From positions 1-8,914 of the forward strand of contig JAEDGJ010000099.1 of NCBI GenBank assembly GCA_016297585.1: DNA of 8,914 nucleotides, in the 5' to 3' direction. Within the stretch, counting starts at the first letter, position 1; the number at the start of each line of letters is the position of its first letter. The stretch is from Clostridiaceae bacterium. Lineage in GTDB: Bacteria; Bacillota; Clostridia; Oscillospirales; QAMX01. Positions 1 to 6,231 of the stretch are shown here, one piece after another. The position numbers and the translations under genes are program-made. Under the pieces are notes generated by a model. It was not told the origin of the DNA and did not search any database. It worked only from the letters and a program-made list of their open reading frames with translations.

Positions 1-308
1 AGATCAACATCCGCGCGCTGGGGCTCGTGCCGGAGGACTTCGGCGCGGTGCTGACGGGCGAGAGCGTCGAGCGCAAGAAGCCCTTCCCGGACATCTATCT
101 CGGCGGCGCCGCGGGACTCGGCGTCAGCCCGTCCGCCTGCGTCGTCGTCGAGGACGCCGTCAACGGCATCCTCGCGGGACAGCGCGCCGGCTGCCGCACG
201 ATCGGCGTCACGACGTCCTTTACCCGCGAGCAGCTCGCCGAGCGCGCGCATCCGGACTGGATCATCGACCGCATCGGCGAGGTCGCGGATATCGTCCTCG
301 GGAAATAA
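1..308 (+). CDS. HAD-superfamily hydrolase, beta-phosphoglucomutase/sugar-phosphatase type (5' truncated)
   Basis: Only the C-terminal part is in the window. The reading frame is open from base 3 and gives 101 residues before TAA at 306-308; the true start lies outside. The visible part holds the late HAD subfamily IA motifs: a Thr-Gly-Glu segment followed by the motif III lysine region KKPFPDIY (about visible residues 25-32), then the motif IV metal-binding segment VVVEDAVNG, with paired Glu-Asp, followed by AGQRAG and IGVTTSF. The KP-x-PD plus VEDA-x-NG pairing is typical of beta-phosphoglucomutase-like and small sugar-phosphate phosphatases. The nucleophile Asp motif and the cap domain that set the substrate are missing, so phosphatase versus mutase cannot be decided. 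It lies 65 bp before xylB on the same strand, which suggests a pentose or sugar-phosphate role by context only. Confidence 0.88.
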   Translation, partial: INIRALGLVPEDFGAVLTGESVERKKPFPDIYLGGAAGLGVSPSACVVVEDAVNGILAGQRAGCRTIGVTTSFTREQLAERAHPDWIIDRIGEVADIVLGK

Positions 309-373
309 CTCTTTTTTCAAAAATCAACGCGGGACAGCGCACGGTGCGCTTCAGAAGGGAGCAGAAAACGGCT

Positions 374-1900
374 ATGGCGTATCTTCTGGGGATCGATCTC
401 GGCACGTCCGGGTTAAAAACGGTACTTTTTGACGAAAACGGCGCGGAGATCGCGTCCGCGTCGGCGGAATATCCGCTGTATGTGCCCGCGGGCGGCATGG
501 CGGAGCAGGACGCGGAGGACTGGTGGCGCGCCGCGTGCGATACCGTGCGGGAGACGGTCGCGCGCGCCGGCATTGCGCCCGAGAGCATCGCGGGCGTCGG
601 GCTCTCCGGACAGATGCACGGCGTCGTGCCGCTCGGCGCGGACGCAAAGCCGCTGCGCCGCGCGATCATCTGGTGCGACCAGCGCTCGGGCGCGCAGTGC
701 GAGGAGATGACCGCCCTCGTCGGACGCGACAGGCTCGTCGCGATCACGGCAAACCCCGCGATCACCGGCTTTTCCGCGTCGAAGATCCTCTGGCTCCGCG
801 AAAACGAGCCGGAGACCTTCGAAAAGATCCGGCACATCCTGCTGCCGAAGGACTATCTGCGCCTGCGGCTGACGGGCGAGTTCGCGACCGAGGTCTCCGA
901 CGCGTCCGGCACCCAGCTTCTCGACGTGCCGCACCGCTGCTGGAGCGGGGAGCTCCTCGCCGCGCTGGAGCTGCCGCGCGAATGGTTCCCCGACGTCTAC
1001 GAGTCGCCCGTCATCAGCGGCCGCGTCAGCCGCGAGGCGGCGGCGCTGACGGGTCTTGCCCCCGGGACGCCGGTCGCGGGCGGCGCGGGCGATCAGGCGG
1101 CGGGCGCGGTCGGGCTCGGCATCGTGCGCCCCGGGCTGATGTCCTCGACGATCGGCTCCTCCGGCGTCGTCTTTGCGCATACCGGCTCGCCGCGCATCGA
1201 CGCGCGGGGCAGGGTGCATACCTTCTGCCACGCCGTGCCCGGCGCGTGGCATGTCATGGGCGTGACGCAGGCGGCGGGGCTGTCGCTGCGCTGGTTCCGC
1301 GACGAGTTCTGCGCCGCCGAGCGCGAGACCGCCGCGGCGCTCGGGTGTGACCCGTATATTCTGATGGACGACGAGGCCGCGCGCATCGCTCCCGGCGCGG
1401 AGGGCGTCTTCTACCTGCCGTACATGAACGGCGAGCGCACGCCGCATCTCGACCCCGACGCCCGCGCGGTCTTTTTCGGCATGAACGCGTCCCACACGCG
1501 CGCCCATCTGCTGCGCGCGGTGATGGAGGGCGTCGTCTACAGCCTGCGCGACAGCTACGAGATCTTAGGCGAGCTCGGGCTGTCCGTCGACACCGTCCGC
1601 GTGGCGGGCGGCGGCGCGAAAAGCGGGCTCTGGCGGCAGATGCAGGCGGACATGTTCGGCGTTCCCGCCGCGCGGATGAACGTCGCGGAAGCCCCGGCGC
1701 TCGGCGCGGCGGTGCTGGCGGGCGTCGGCGCGGGGATCTACGCGTCCGTGCCCGAGGCCTGCGACCGTGTCGTGCTCCCGCGCGACCGGGTCATGCCCGA
1801 CCCCGACGCGGCCGCCGTCTATGCGCGGCATTATCCGCTCTACCGCGCGCTGTACGAAGCGCTGCGCGAGCCGTACCGGACGCTGGCCGCGCTGTCCTGA
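374..1900 (+). CDS. xylB: Xylulokinase (FGGY carbohydrate kinase)
   Basis: It phosphorylates D-xylulose with ATP to D-xylulose 5-phosphate, the entry point of xylose into the pentose phosphate pathway, in the cytosol. The 508-residue product matches the usual 480-510 of XylB. The N-terminal phosphate loop GIDLGTSGLK is at residues 6-15, the XylB-type substrate motif GLSGQMHG at 76-83, WCDQRS at 100-105, LLPKDYLRLRLTGEF at 156-170, the catalytic-base region GGAGDQAAGAVG at 236-247 (Asp240 aligns with the FGGY catalytic Asp), MNGERTPHLDP at 351-361, and the C-terminal adenosine-binding GGGAKSGLW at 412-420. I chose ATG 374 over an in-frame GTG at 344 because family homology begins at MAYLLGID and an AGAAGGGAG run sits at 353-361, though its spacing of about 12 nt is long. 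It may be cotranscribed with the preceding HAD gene. Other FGGY kinases are less likely given the GLSGQMHG motif. Confidence 0.93.
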   Translation: MAYLLGIDLGTSGLKTVLFDENGAEIASASAEYPLYVPAGGMAEQDAEDWWRAACDTVRETVARAGIAPESIAGVGLSGQMHGVVPLGADAKPLRRAIIWCDQRSGAQCEEMTALVGRDRLVAITANPAITGFSASKILWLRENEPETFEKIRHILLPKDYLRLRLTGEFATEVSDASGTQLLDVPHRCWSGELLAALELPREWFPDVYESPVISGRVSREAAALTGLAPGTPVAGGAGDQAAGAVGLGIVRPGLMSSTIGSSGVVFAHTGSPRIDARGRVHTFCHAVPGAWHVMGVTQAAGLSLRWFRDEFCAAERETAAALGCDPYILMDDEAARIAPGAEGVFYLPYMNGERTPHLDPDARAVFFGMNASHTRAHLLRAVMEGVVYSLRDSYEILGELGLSVDTVRVAGGGAKSGLWRQMQADMFGVPAARMNVAEAPALGAAVLAGVGAGIYASVPEACDRVVLPRDRVMPDPDAAAVYARHYPLYRALYEALREPYRTLAALS

Positions 1901-1912
1901 CCGGGTTTTTCT

Positions 1913-2893
1913 TCAGACGCGCACCTCGTTTTCCAGCGGCTCGCCGCGCTCGAAGGCGGCGATGTTTTCAAGCGTGGTGCGCGCGATGCTGTACAGCGCC
2001 TCGCGCGTCAAAAACGCCTGATGCGACGTCAAAAGCACGTTCGGCAGGGAAAGAAGCCGCGCCAGCACGTCGTCCTGCACGATGCGCCCGGAGTTGTCCT
2101 CGAAGAACAGCGCCGCCTCCTCCTCGTAGACGTCGAGCCCCGCGCCGCCGAGCTTTCCCGTCTTCAGCGCCGCGAGCAGCGCCTCGCTGTCGATCAGCGC
2201 GCCGCGCGACGTGTTCAGGATGACCGCGCCGTCCTTCATCAGCGCGATCGTGTCGGCGTTGATGATGCGGTGCGTATCCGGCGTCAGCGGACAGTGCAGC
2301 GAGAGGACGTCGCTTTCCCGGCACAGCCGCGCGACGCCGACGTATTCCCCGGCAAAGCCCTCCGCCGGCATGGGGTCGTAGGCCAGCACGCGCATCCCGA
2401 AGCCGCGGCAGATGTCCGCAAAGCAGCGTCCGATGCGGCCGGTGCCGATGATGCCCGCGGTCTTGCCGCAGAGATCGAAGCCCTCGAGGCCGCTGATGCT
2501 GAAATTGAAGTCGCGCGTGCGGTTGAAGGCGCGGTGGAGCTTCCGGTTCAGGCACAGCAGCAGACCCGCCGCGTGCTCGGCGACGGCGTGGGGCGAGTAG
2601 GCGGGCACGCGGACGATGGGGAGCTTCCCCTTTGCCGCGCGGCAGTCGACGTTGTTGAAGCCCGCGCACCGCATCGCGATCAGCCGGACGCCGAGGGCGC
2701 AGAGGGCGTCGATCGTGCGCGCGTCGAGGGTGTCGTTGACGAACGCGCAGACGCAGCCGCAGCCTGAGGCGAGCGGCGCGGTGTCCGCCGTAAGGCGGCT
2801 TTCGAAATAGCGGATCTCCGCGCCGTACCGGGGCCCGAGCTCGGAAAACCAGAGCCTGTCATAGGGTTTTGTGTCGTAAAACGCGATTTTCAT
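1913..2893 (-). CDS. ldhA: D-lactate dehydrogenase (D-isomer 2-hydroxyacid dehydrogenase family)
   Basis: It reduces pyruvate to D-lactate with NADH, a fermentative redox sink in the cytosol. The 326-residue product resembles E. coli LdhA along its length: FVNDTLDARTIDAL, then AMRCAGFNNVD (73-83), VRVPAYSPHAVAEHAAG (94-110), the Rossmann motif GTGRIG (150-155), SLHCPLTPDTH (198-208), NTSRGALID (227-235), DVYEEE (254-259), ALFFEDNS (261-268) and TSHQAFLT (289-296). The expected triad is present: Arg230, Glu259 and His291, with the same spacing as Arg235/Glu264/His296 of the E. coli enzyme. I chose the start at 2893 because homology begins at MKIAFYDTK and an AAAGGAG site (2907-2913) lies 13 nt upstream; an ATG 14 codons further up would add an unrelated peptide. 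It is separated from the feo operon by a terminator. No clear promoter was recognised. A related 2-hydroxyacid (e.g. hydroxyisocaproate) activity is possible. Confidence 0.88.
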   Translation of the reverse strand: MKIAFYDTKPYDRLWFSELGPRYGAEIRYFESRLTADTAPLASGCGCVCAFVNDTLDARTIDALCALGVRLIAMRCAGFNNVDCRAAKGKLPIVRVPAYSPHAVAEHAAGLLLCLNRKLHRAFNRTRDFNFSISGLEGFDLCGKTAGIIGTGRIGRCFADICRGFGMRVLAYDPMPAEGFAGEYVGVARLCRESDVLSLHCPLTPDTHRIINADTIALMKDGAVILNTSRGALIDSEALLAALKTGKLGGAGLDVYEEEAALFFEDNSGRIVQDDVLARLLSLPNVLLTSHQAFLTREALYSIARTTLENIAAFERGEPLENEVRV

Positions 2894-2989
2894 GGTCGGA
2901 TAAGCGCTCCTTTCAGGGCGAACGTGGTTTTTCACCCCAAAGGATGCCCGGAAACCGGCGGCGGTTATGCAAAAATGGCCGGTATCCGC

Positions 2990-3027
2990 AAAAACAGCGT
3001 CTCGGAACGTTCCGAGGCGCTGTTTTT
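2990..3027 (-). terminator. Strong rho-independent terminator of the feo operon (bidirectional symmetry)
   Basis: An inverted repeat begins 15 bp past the stop codon of the last feo gene. Its core CTCGGAACGTTCCGAG (3001-3016) is a perfect palindrome, extended by AAACAGCG (2992-2999) pairing with CGCTGTTT (3018-3025) across one mismatch (3000/3017). The - strand transcript ends in a run of U (complement of 2990-2994), and the + strand copy also ends in six T (3023-3028), so the element could work in both directions. It separates feo from ldhA. Confidence 0.9.
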
Positions 3028-3041
3028 TGAAAAAGGGAGGA

Positions 3042-3215
3042 TTACTTCTTCGAGTGGCAGGCGCCGCTCATCGGGCAATTCGCGCAGCCGCAGCCGCAGG
3101 ACGATTTCCCGCGTTTTTTGTCGCGGATCAGCCCCGCGACGATCGCCGCGACGACGGCGATGAGAGCCGCGCAGATCAGGATGGCGGCGAGATTTCCGGA
3201 CAGCCATGCAAGCAT
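3042..3215 (-). CDS. FeoB-associated Cys-rich membrane protein
   Basis: This 57-residue gene encodes a short N-terminus (MLAWLSGN), one hydrophobic helix at residues 9-30 (Ala/Ile/Val/Leu), a basic stretch RDKKRGK at 31-37, then a cysteine-rich tail SSCGCGCANCPMSGACHSKK (38-57) with Cys at 40, 42, 44, 47 and 53. One TM helix followed by a CGCGC-x2-C-x5-C tail is the signature of the FeoB-associated Cys-rich membrane protein family found after feoB in Clostridia and others. A good ribosome site (AAGGAGG, 9 nt before ATG 3215) supports the start, and the gene starts 32 bp after the feoB stop. Its role is not established; it is thought to aid FeoB, perhaps by binding iron or sensing redox state in place of FeoC. 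The tail is predicted to be cytoplasmic by the positive-inside rule. A terminator follows directly. Confidence 0.92.
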   Translation of the reverse strand: MLAWLSGNLAAILICAALIAVVAAIVAGLIRDKKRGKSSCGCGCANCPMSGACHSKK

Positions 3216-3247
3216 TGAGGGATCCCTCCTTTTTTCTCAGAATGCGA

Positions 3248-5383
3248 TTATTTTGCCGCGCCGACTTTTTTCGTGAGGCGGGTCGATTCCTTGTAGGGGC
3301 GCAAGAGCATGTAGAGGATGAAGACGAGCACCGCGAGCGCCGCGATCAGGCCGGGGAGGTTCGGCACACCGGAGAACAGGGAGCCGAACTGGAAGATCAT
3401 CAGGGACACCGCGTAGGCGAACACGCACTGGTAGCCGATGGCAAACCACGTCCACTTCGCGGAGTTCATCTCGCGCCGGATGGCGCCGATGGCCGCAAAG
3501 CAGGGCGCGCACAGGAGGTTGAATACGAGGAACGAATAGGCGGCAAGCTTCGTCATGCCCTCGAAGTCGAGCACGCCGAACACGCCGACGACCTCTTCCT
3601 TCGCGACAAGGCCCATGATCGTCGCGACAGTCGCCCGGATCTCGCCGAAGCCCAAGGGGACGAAGATCCAACGGAGCGCGCCGCCGAGAAGCCCGAGGAC
3701 GCTGCTTTCGAGCTCCATTTCGGTGCTGAAGCCGAACGCGCCGTCCGTGACGCCGAAGCAGGAGCCCGCCCAGATGAGGATGGACGACAGCAGGATGATC
3801 GTGCCGGCCTTGCGGATGAAGGACCAGCCTCTCTCCCACATGGAGCGCAGAACGCTGCCGGGGGTCGGAAGGTGGTAAGCGGGCAGCTCCATCACGAACG
3901 GCGCCGGGTCGCCCGCGAACATCCGGGTCTTCTTGAGCATGATGCCGGAGAGGATGATGGCGGCGATGCCGACGAAGTAGGCGCTGGGGGCGACCCACCA
4001 TGCGCCGCCGAACAGCGCGGAGGCGATCAGGGCGATGATCGGCAGCTTTGCGCCGCAGGGGATGAAGGTCGTCGTCATGATCGTCATGCGGCGGTCGCGC
4101 TCGTTTTCGATGGTGCGGGACGCCATGATGCCCGGGACGCCGCAGCCGGTGCCGATGAGCATCGGGATGAAGGACTTGCCGGAGAGACCGAACTTGCGGA
4201 AGATGCGGTCCAGCACGAACGCGATACGCGCCATATAGCCGCAGGCCTCGAGGAACGCGAGGAAGAGGAACAGCACGAACATCTGCGGCACGAAGCCGAG
4301 CACCGCGCCGACGCCGCCGACGATGCCGTCGACCAGCAGGCCGGAGAGCCACGCGGGGCAATTCGCGGCTTCGAGGCCGTTTGCGGCGAGCACCGGGATG
4401 CCGGGCACCCGGATGCCGAACAGGTGCCAGCCGTCGCCGAAGAGGCCGTCATTGGTCCAGTCGGTGACATAGGTGCCGACCGTGGTGACGGAGATGTAGT
4501 AGACGAGGAACATGACCAGCGCGAAGATCGGGAGCGCCGCCCAGCGGTTCGTCACGACCCGGTCGATCTTGTCGGAGGTGGAGAGCTTCCCCGGAGACTT
4601 CTTTTTGTAGCAGCCGCGGATCAGCTCGCCGATGTAACCATAGCGCTCGTTTGTGATGATCGACTCCGCATCGTCGTCGAGCTCCTCCTCGACGGCGCGG
4701 ATGTCGCGCTCCACATGGTCGAGGATGCGCTGATCGAGCTTGATCTGTTCGAGCACCTTTTCGTCGCGCTCGAAGATCTTGATGGCGTACCAGCGCTGCT
4801 GCTCCTCGGGGAGGTTATGGACCGCGGCCTCCTCGATATGCGCGAGCGCGTGCTCGACCGTGCCGGAGAAGGTGTGCATCGGCACGGTTTTCGCGTTTTT
4901 CGCCGCGTCGATCGCGGCCTCCGCGGCTTCCATGACGCCGTCGCCCTTCAGCGCGGAGATCTCGACCACCCGGCATCCGAGCTCGCGCGCAAGCTCGTCG
5001 GTGCGGATCCGGTCGCCGTTTTTGCGGACGGCGTCCATCATGTTGATCGCGACGACGACCGGGATGCCGAGCTCCGTCAGCTGCGTCGTCAGATACAGAT
5101 TCCGCTCGAGGTTCGTGCCGTCGATGATGTTCAGGATCGCGTCGGGACGCTCGCCGATCAGATAATTTCTGGCGACGACCTCCTCCAGCGTGTAGGGGGA
5201 AAGGGAATAGATGCCGGGAAGGTCCGTGACGATGACGCCGTCGTGCTTTTTGAGCCTGCCTTCCTTTTTCTCCACCGTGACGCCCGGCCAGTTTCCGACG
5301 AACTGATTCGAGCCGGTCAGGGCGTTGAACAGCGTCGTTTTGCCGCTGTTCGGGTTTCCCGCAAGAGCGATGCGCAGATCCAT
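3248..5383 (-). CDS. feoB: Ferrous iron transport protein B (GTPase-coupled Fe(II) permease)
   Basis: It imports Fe(II) across the cytoplasmic membrane, the main iron route in anaerobes. The 711-residue product has an N-terminal G domain: G1 GNPNSGKT at 9-16, G2 Thr36 within GVTVEKKEG, G3 DLPG at 54-57, G4 NMMD at 114-117 (FeoB-type variant of NKxD), and G5 SALK at 143-146. A helical GDI-like linker covers about 165-270. The membrane domain starts near 281, with about eight or more hydrophobic segments, and holds two Gate-type motifs, GTGCGVPGIMASRT (411-424, Cys414) and TTTFIPCGAKLPI (437-449, Cys443). A later Cys pair, CAPC at 625-628, lies in another segment. The length is normal for Firmicutes, shorter than the 773 residues of E. 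coli FeoB. ATG 5383 follows a GTGAGGAAG stretch by about 10 nt. It lies downstream of two feoA genes; a hairpin and an operator-like palindrome occupy the 93 bp gap. Confidence 0.98.
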   Translation of the reverse strand: MDLRIALAGNPNSGKTTLFNALTGSNQFVGNWPGVTVEKKEGRLKKHDGVIVTDLPGIYSLSPYTLEEVVARNYLIGERPDAILNIIDGTNLERNLYLTTQLTELGIPVVVAINMMDAVRKNGDRIRTDELARELGCRVVEISALKGDGVMEAAEAAIDAAKNAKTVPMHTFSGTVEHALAHIEEAAVHNLPEEQQRWYAIKIFERDEKVLEQIKLDQRILDHVERDIRAVEEELDDDAESIITNERYGYIGELIRGCYKKKSPGKLSTSDKIDRVVTNRWAALPIFALVMFLVYYISVTTVGTYVTDWTNDGLFGDGWHLFGIRVPGIPVLAANGLEAANCPAWLSGLLVDGIVGGVGAVLGFVPQMFVLFLFLAFLEACGYMARIAFVLDRIFRKFGLSGKSFIPMLIGTGCGVPGIMASRTIENERDRRMTIMTTTFIPCGAKLPIIALIASALFGGAWWVAPSAYFVGIAAIILSGIMLKKTRMFAGDPAPFVMELPAYHLPTPGSVLRSMWERGWSFIRKAGTIILLSSILIWAGSCFGVTDGAFGFSTEMELESSVLGLLGGALRWIFVPLGFGEIRATVATIMGLVAKEEVVGVFGVLDFEGMTKLAAYSFLVFNLLCAPCFAAIGAIRREMNSAKWTWFAIGYQCVFAYAVSLMIFQFGSLFSGVPNLPGLIAALAVLVFILYMLLRPYKESTRLTKKVGAAK

Positions 5384-5409
5384 AGGAGTTCTTCCTCACT
5401 TTCCTACAA

Positions 5410-5429
5410 GGGTTAGCCGGAACTAACCC
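5410..5429. promoter_or_regulatory. Operator-like inverted repeat O3 upstream of feoB
   Basis: GGGTTAG (5410-5416) and CTAACCC (5423-5429) form a perfect 7-bp inverted repeat with a 6-nt spacer (CCGGAA), 27 bp before the feoB start. It has the same half-sites and spacing as the two palindromes in the feo promoter region. A metalloregulator operator is inferred. In mRNA it could also fold into a short hairpin. Confidence 0.62.
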
Positions 5430-5443
5430 GAATGTTTCAAAAC

Positions 5444-5478
5444 AGGGGGCACCCCACCGCGGCGGGGAAGCGCCCCCT
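5444..5478 (-). terminator. GC-rich hairpin between feoA and feoB, candidate attenuator/partial terminator
   Basis: On the - strand, AGGGGGC (5478-5472) pairs with GCCCCCT (5450-5444). After an asymmetric internal loop, CCCC (5467-5464) pairs with GGGG (5455-5452). The stem is followed by TGTTTTG, a broken T-run. The feoA stop codon TAG (5479-5477) sits in the base of the stem. It could lower readthrough into feoB or stabilise the upstream mRNA; the short T-run makes full termination doubtful. Confidence 0.5.
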
Positions 5479-5698
5479 ATTCAATTTCGATCATTTCGGC
5501 GTCGGCGCGGCGCAGCGAGAGCTCGTAGCCGCGGACGGTGACTTCGATCGGATCGCCGAGCGGCGCGACCTTGCGGACGGTGACTTCGACTCCGCGAGTC
5601 AGGCCCATGTCCATGATGCGGCGCTTGACGGCGCCTTCGCCGTGGAGCCGGACGACGCGGACCGTGGAGCCGATGGATGCGTTTCGCAGCGTGTTCAT
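5477..5698 (-). CDS. feoA: FeoA family protein (second feoA of the operon)
   Basis: A 73-residue single-domain FeoA (SH3-like beta-barrel), a small cytosolic partner thought to bind and modulate FeoB. The classic pattern is clear: KRRIMDMGLTRGVEVTVRKV (25-44), APLGDPIEVTVRGYELSLRR (45-64) and a C-terminal ADAEMIEIE. The MDMGL-x2-G turn and the PLGDP-x2-V-x-V-x-G block are the most conserved FeoA features, making this the more canonical of the two copies. A GGGAGG site 8 nt before ATG 5698 supports the start. It lies 47 bp after the other FeoA gene and 93 bp before feoB, all on one strand, so cotranscription from the promoter at 6046-6074 is expected. Confidence 0.95.
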   Translation of the reverse strand: MNTLRNASIGSTVRVVRLHGEGAVKRRIMDMGLTRGVEVTVRKVAPLGDPIEVTVRGYELSLRRADAEMIEIE

Positions 5699-5745
5699 AA
5701 CGTGTTCCTCCCAGTACGTTTTTTTTCGGATGCGGCTTTTATTTA

Positions 5746-5958
5746 TCAGACCATGATCTTCTGCGCCATTTCCCGGCTGATCGCAATGCGCGATTCCTTG
5801 ACGTTGACGATGACGTTGCCGCCGATGGTGTTGATGACCGTGACGGTTCCTCCCGCAACGAAACCGAGATTCTCAAGATGCGTCCGCACCTCGGGCTTTC
5901 CGCCCACTTTTCTGATGATCTGCGCTTCTCCGACTTCCGCAAGCGTAAGCGGCATCAT
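5746..5958 (-). CDS. FeoA family protein (first feoA of the operon, divergent type)
   Basis: A 70-residue FeoA-domain protein and the first gene after the feo promoter. The pattern KPEVRTHLENLGFVAGGTVT (21-40), VINTIGGNVIVNVKESRIAI (41-60) and the tail SREMAQKIMV match the FeoA variant often found next to a second FeoA in Clostridia: it has LENLGF-x2-G instead of MDMGL-x2-G, and GGNVIVNVKESRIA instead of the PLGDP block. A strong AAAGGAGG site 9 nt before the first of two consecutive ATG codons (5958 and 5955) favours 5958. The leader carries an operator-like palindrome 28 bp upstream of the start. The paralogues are clearly diverged, so distinct roles (for example one binding FeoB and one regulatory) are possible but unproven. 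Confidence 0.93.
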   Translation of the reverse strand: MMPLTLAEVGEAQIIRKVGGKPEVRTHLENLGFVAGGTVTVINTIGGNVIVNVKESRIAISREMAQKIMV

Positions 5959-5986
5959 CTTTTTATGCCTCCTTTGGCAATGATGA

Positions 5987-6004
5987 AGTTAGTTATAACT
6001 AACT
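5987..6004. promoter_or_regulatory. Operator-like palindrome O2 in the feo leader
   Basis: AGTTAGTTATAACTAACT is a perfect 18-bp palindrome. Read as AGTTAG-N6-CTAACT it matches the half-site and spacer layout of O1 and O3. It lies about 35-52 nt downstream of the predicted transcription start, and its centre is 34 bp from that of O1. Confidence 0.68.
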
Positions 6005-6018
6005 AGGACTCTGAAATA

Positions 6019-6040
6019 ATGGTTAGCAAAAACTAACCAT
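6019..6040. promoter_or_regulatory. Operator-like inverted repeat O1 at the feo transcription start
   Basis: ATGGTTAG (6019-6026) and CTAACCAT (6033-6040) form a perfect 8-bp inverted repeat around the 6-nt spacer CAAAAA. It starts 5 bp downstream of the -10 box and covers the predicted transcription start, a position suited to repression by blocking RNA polymerase. The GGTTAG/CTAACC half-sites recall those of DtxR/IdeR boxes, but the spacer is 6 rather than 1; iron regulation is inferred. Confidence 0.7.
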
Positions 6041-6045
6041 GTCGT

Positions 6046-6074
6046 ATTATAATCGCATCGGAAGCTTTTGTCAA
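6046..6074 (-). promoter_or_regulatory. Consensus sigma-70/SigA promoter of the feo operon
   Basis: On the - strand there is a perfect TTGACA (-35, 6074-6069) and a perfect TATAAT (-10, 6051-6046) separated by exactly 17 nt. The predicted start is near 6039-6040, giving a leader of about 80 nt before the first FeoA gene. Such a strong promoter, followed directly by a palindromic operator, fits a tightly repressed operon. Confidence 0.9.
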
Positions 6075-6158
6075 GCGGTTTTTCATAACTTATGCGGATT
6101 TAGACATTTCTTCGCGCAGGCGGGATGATTTTTCGAGGACGCCTTATGAAAAAAGACG

Positions 6159-6202
6159 AAAAAAGAGCCGTGGGAGCGCGGTCTGACACGTTCCCACGGC
6201 TC
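6159..6202 (-). terminator. Rho-independent terminator of the ECF S component-DUF2200 transcript
   Basis: GAGCCGTGGGA (6165-6175) and TCCCACGGCTC (6192-6202) form a perfect 11-bp stem with a 16-nt loop. On the - strand the stem is followed by TTTTTT (complement of 6159-6164). It lies 60 bp past the DUF2200 stop codon and keeps that transcript from running into the feo promoter. Confidence 0.9.
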
Positions 6203-6231
6203 GGGGGCCGGCGCGGGCGGTTTTACTGCAA

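Noticed and set aside
344..373. A GTG start for xylB at 344.
   Set aside because: The family N-terminus starts at MAYLLGIDLG, and a Shine-Dalgarno-like AGAAGGGAG lies between the GTG and the ATG at 374.
413..1507. A 364-codon - strand frame and an 275-codon + frame within xylB.
   Set aside because: Both lie inside a full-length kinase with intact motifs. Their composition (Arg/Ala/Gly-rich) is a codon-bias artefact.
1876..1910. A terminator at the end of xylB ending in TTTTT.
   Set aside because: Only a 4-bp GGAC/GTCC stem could be drawn, and the T-run is 8 nt away from it; this is below what I would call an intrinsic terminator.
2894..2935. Extension of the D-lactate dehydrogenase by 14 residues from an upstream ATG at 2935.
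   Set aside because: The extra peptide (starting MKNHVRPERS) is unlike the family, and it would bury the AAAGGAG ribosome site at 2907-2913 in the coding region.
3206..5416. A 736-codon open frame on the + strand opposite feoB, and similar long + frames at 5432-5983 and 6572-7171.
   Set aside because: They mirror strongly supported - strand genes (feoB, the feoA genes, the ECF S component). Their translations are low-complexity Arg/Asp/Ala/Glu/His-rich with no recognisable motif, as expected for antisense frames in GC-rich DNA.
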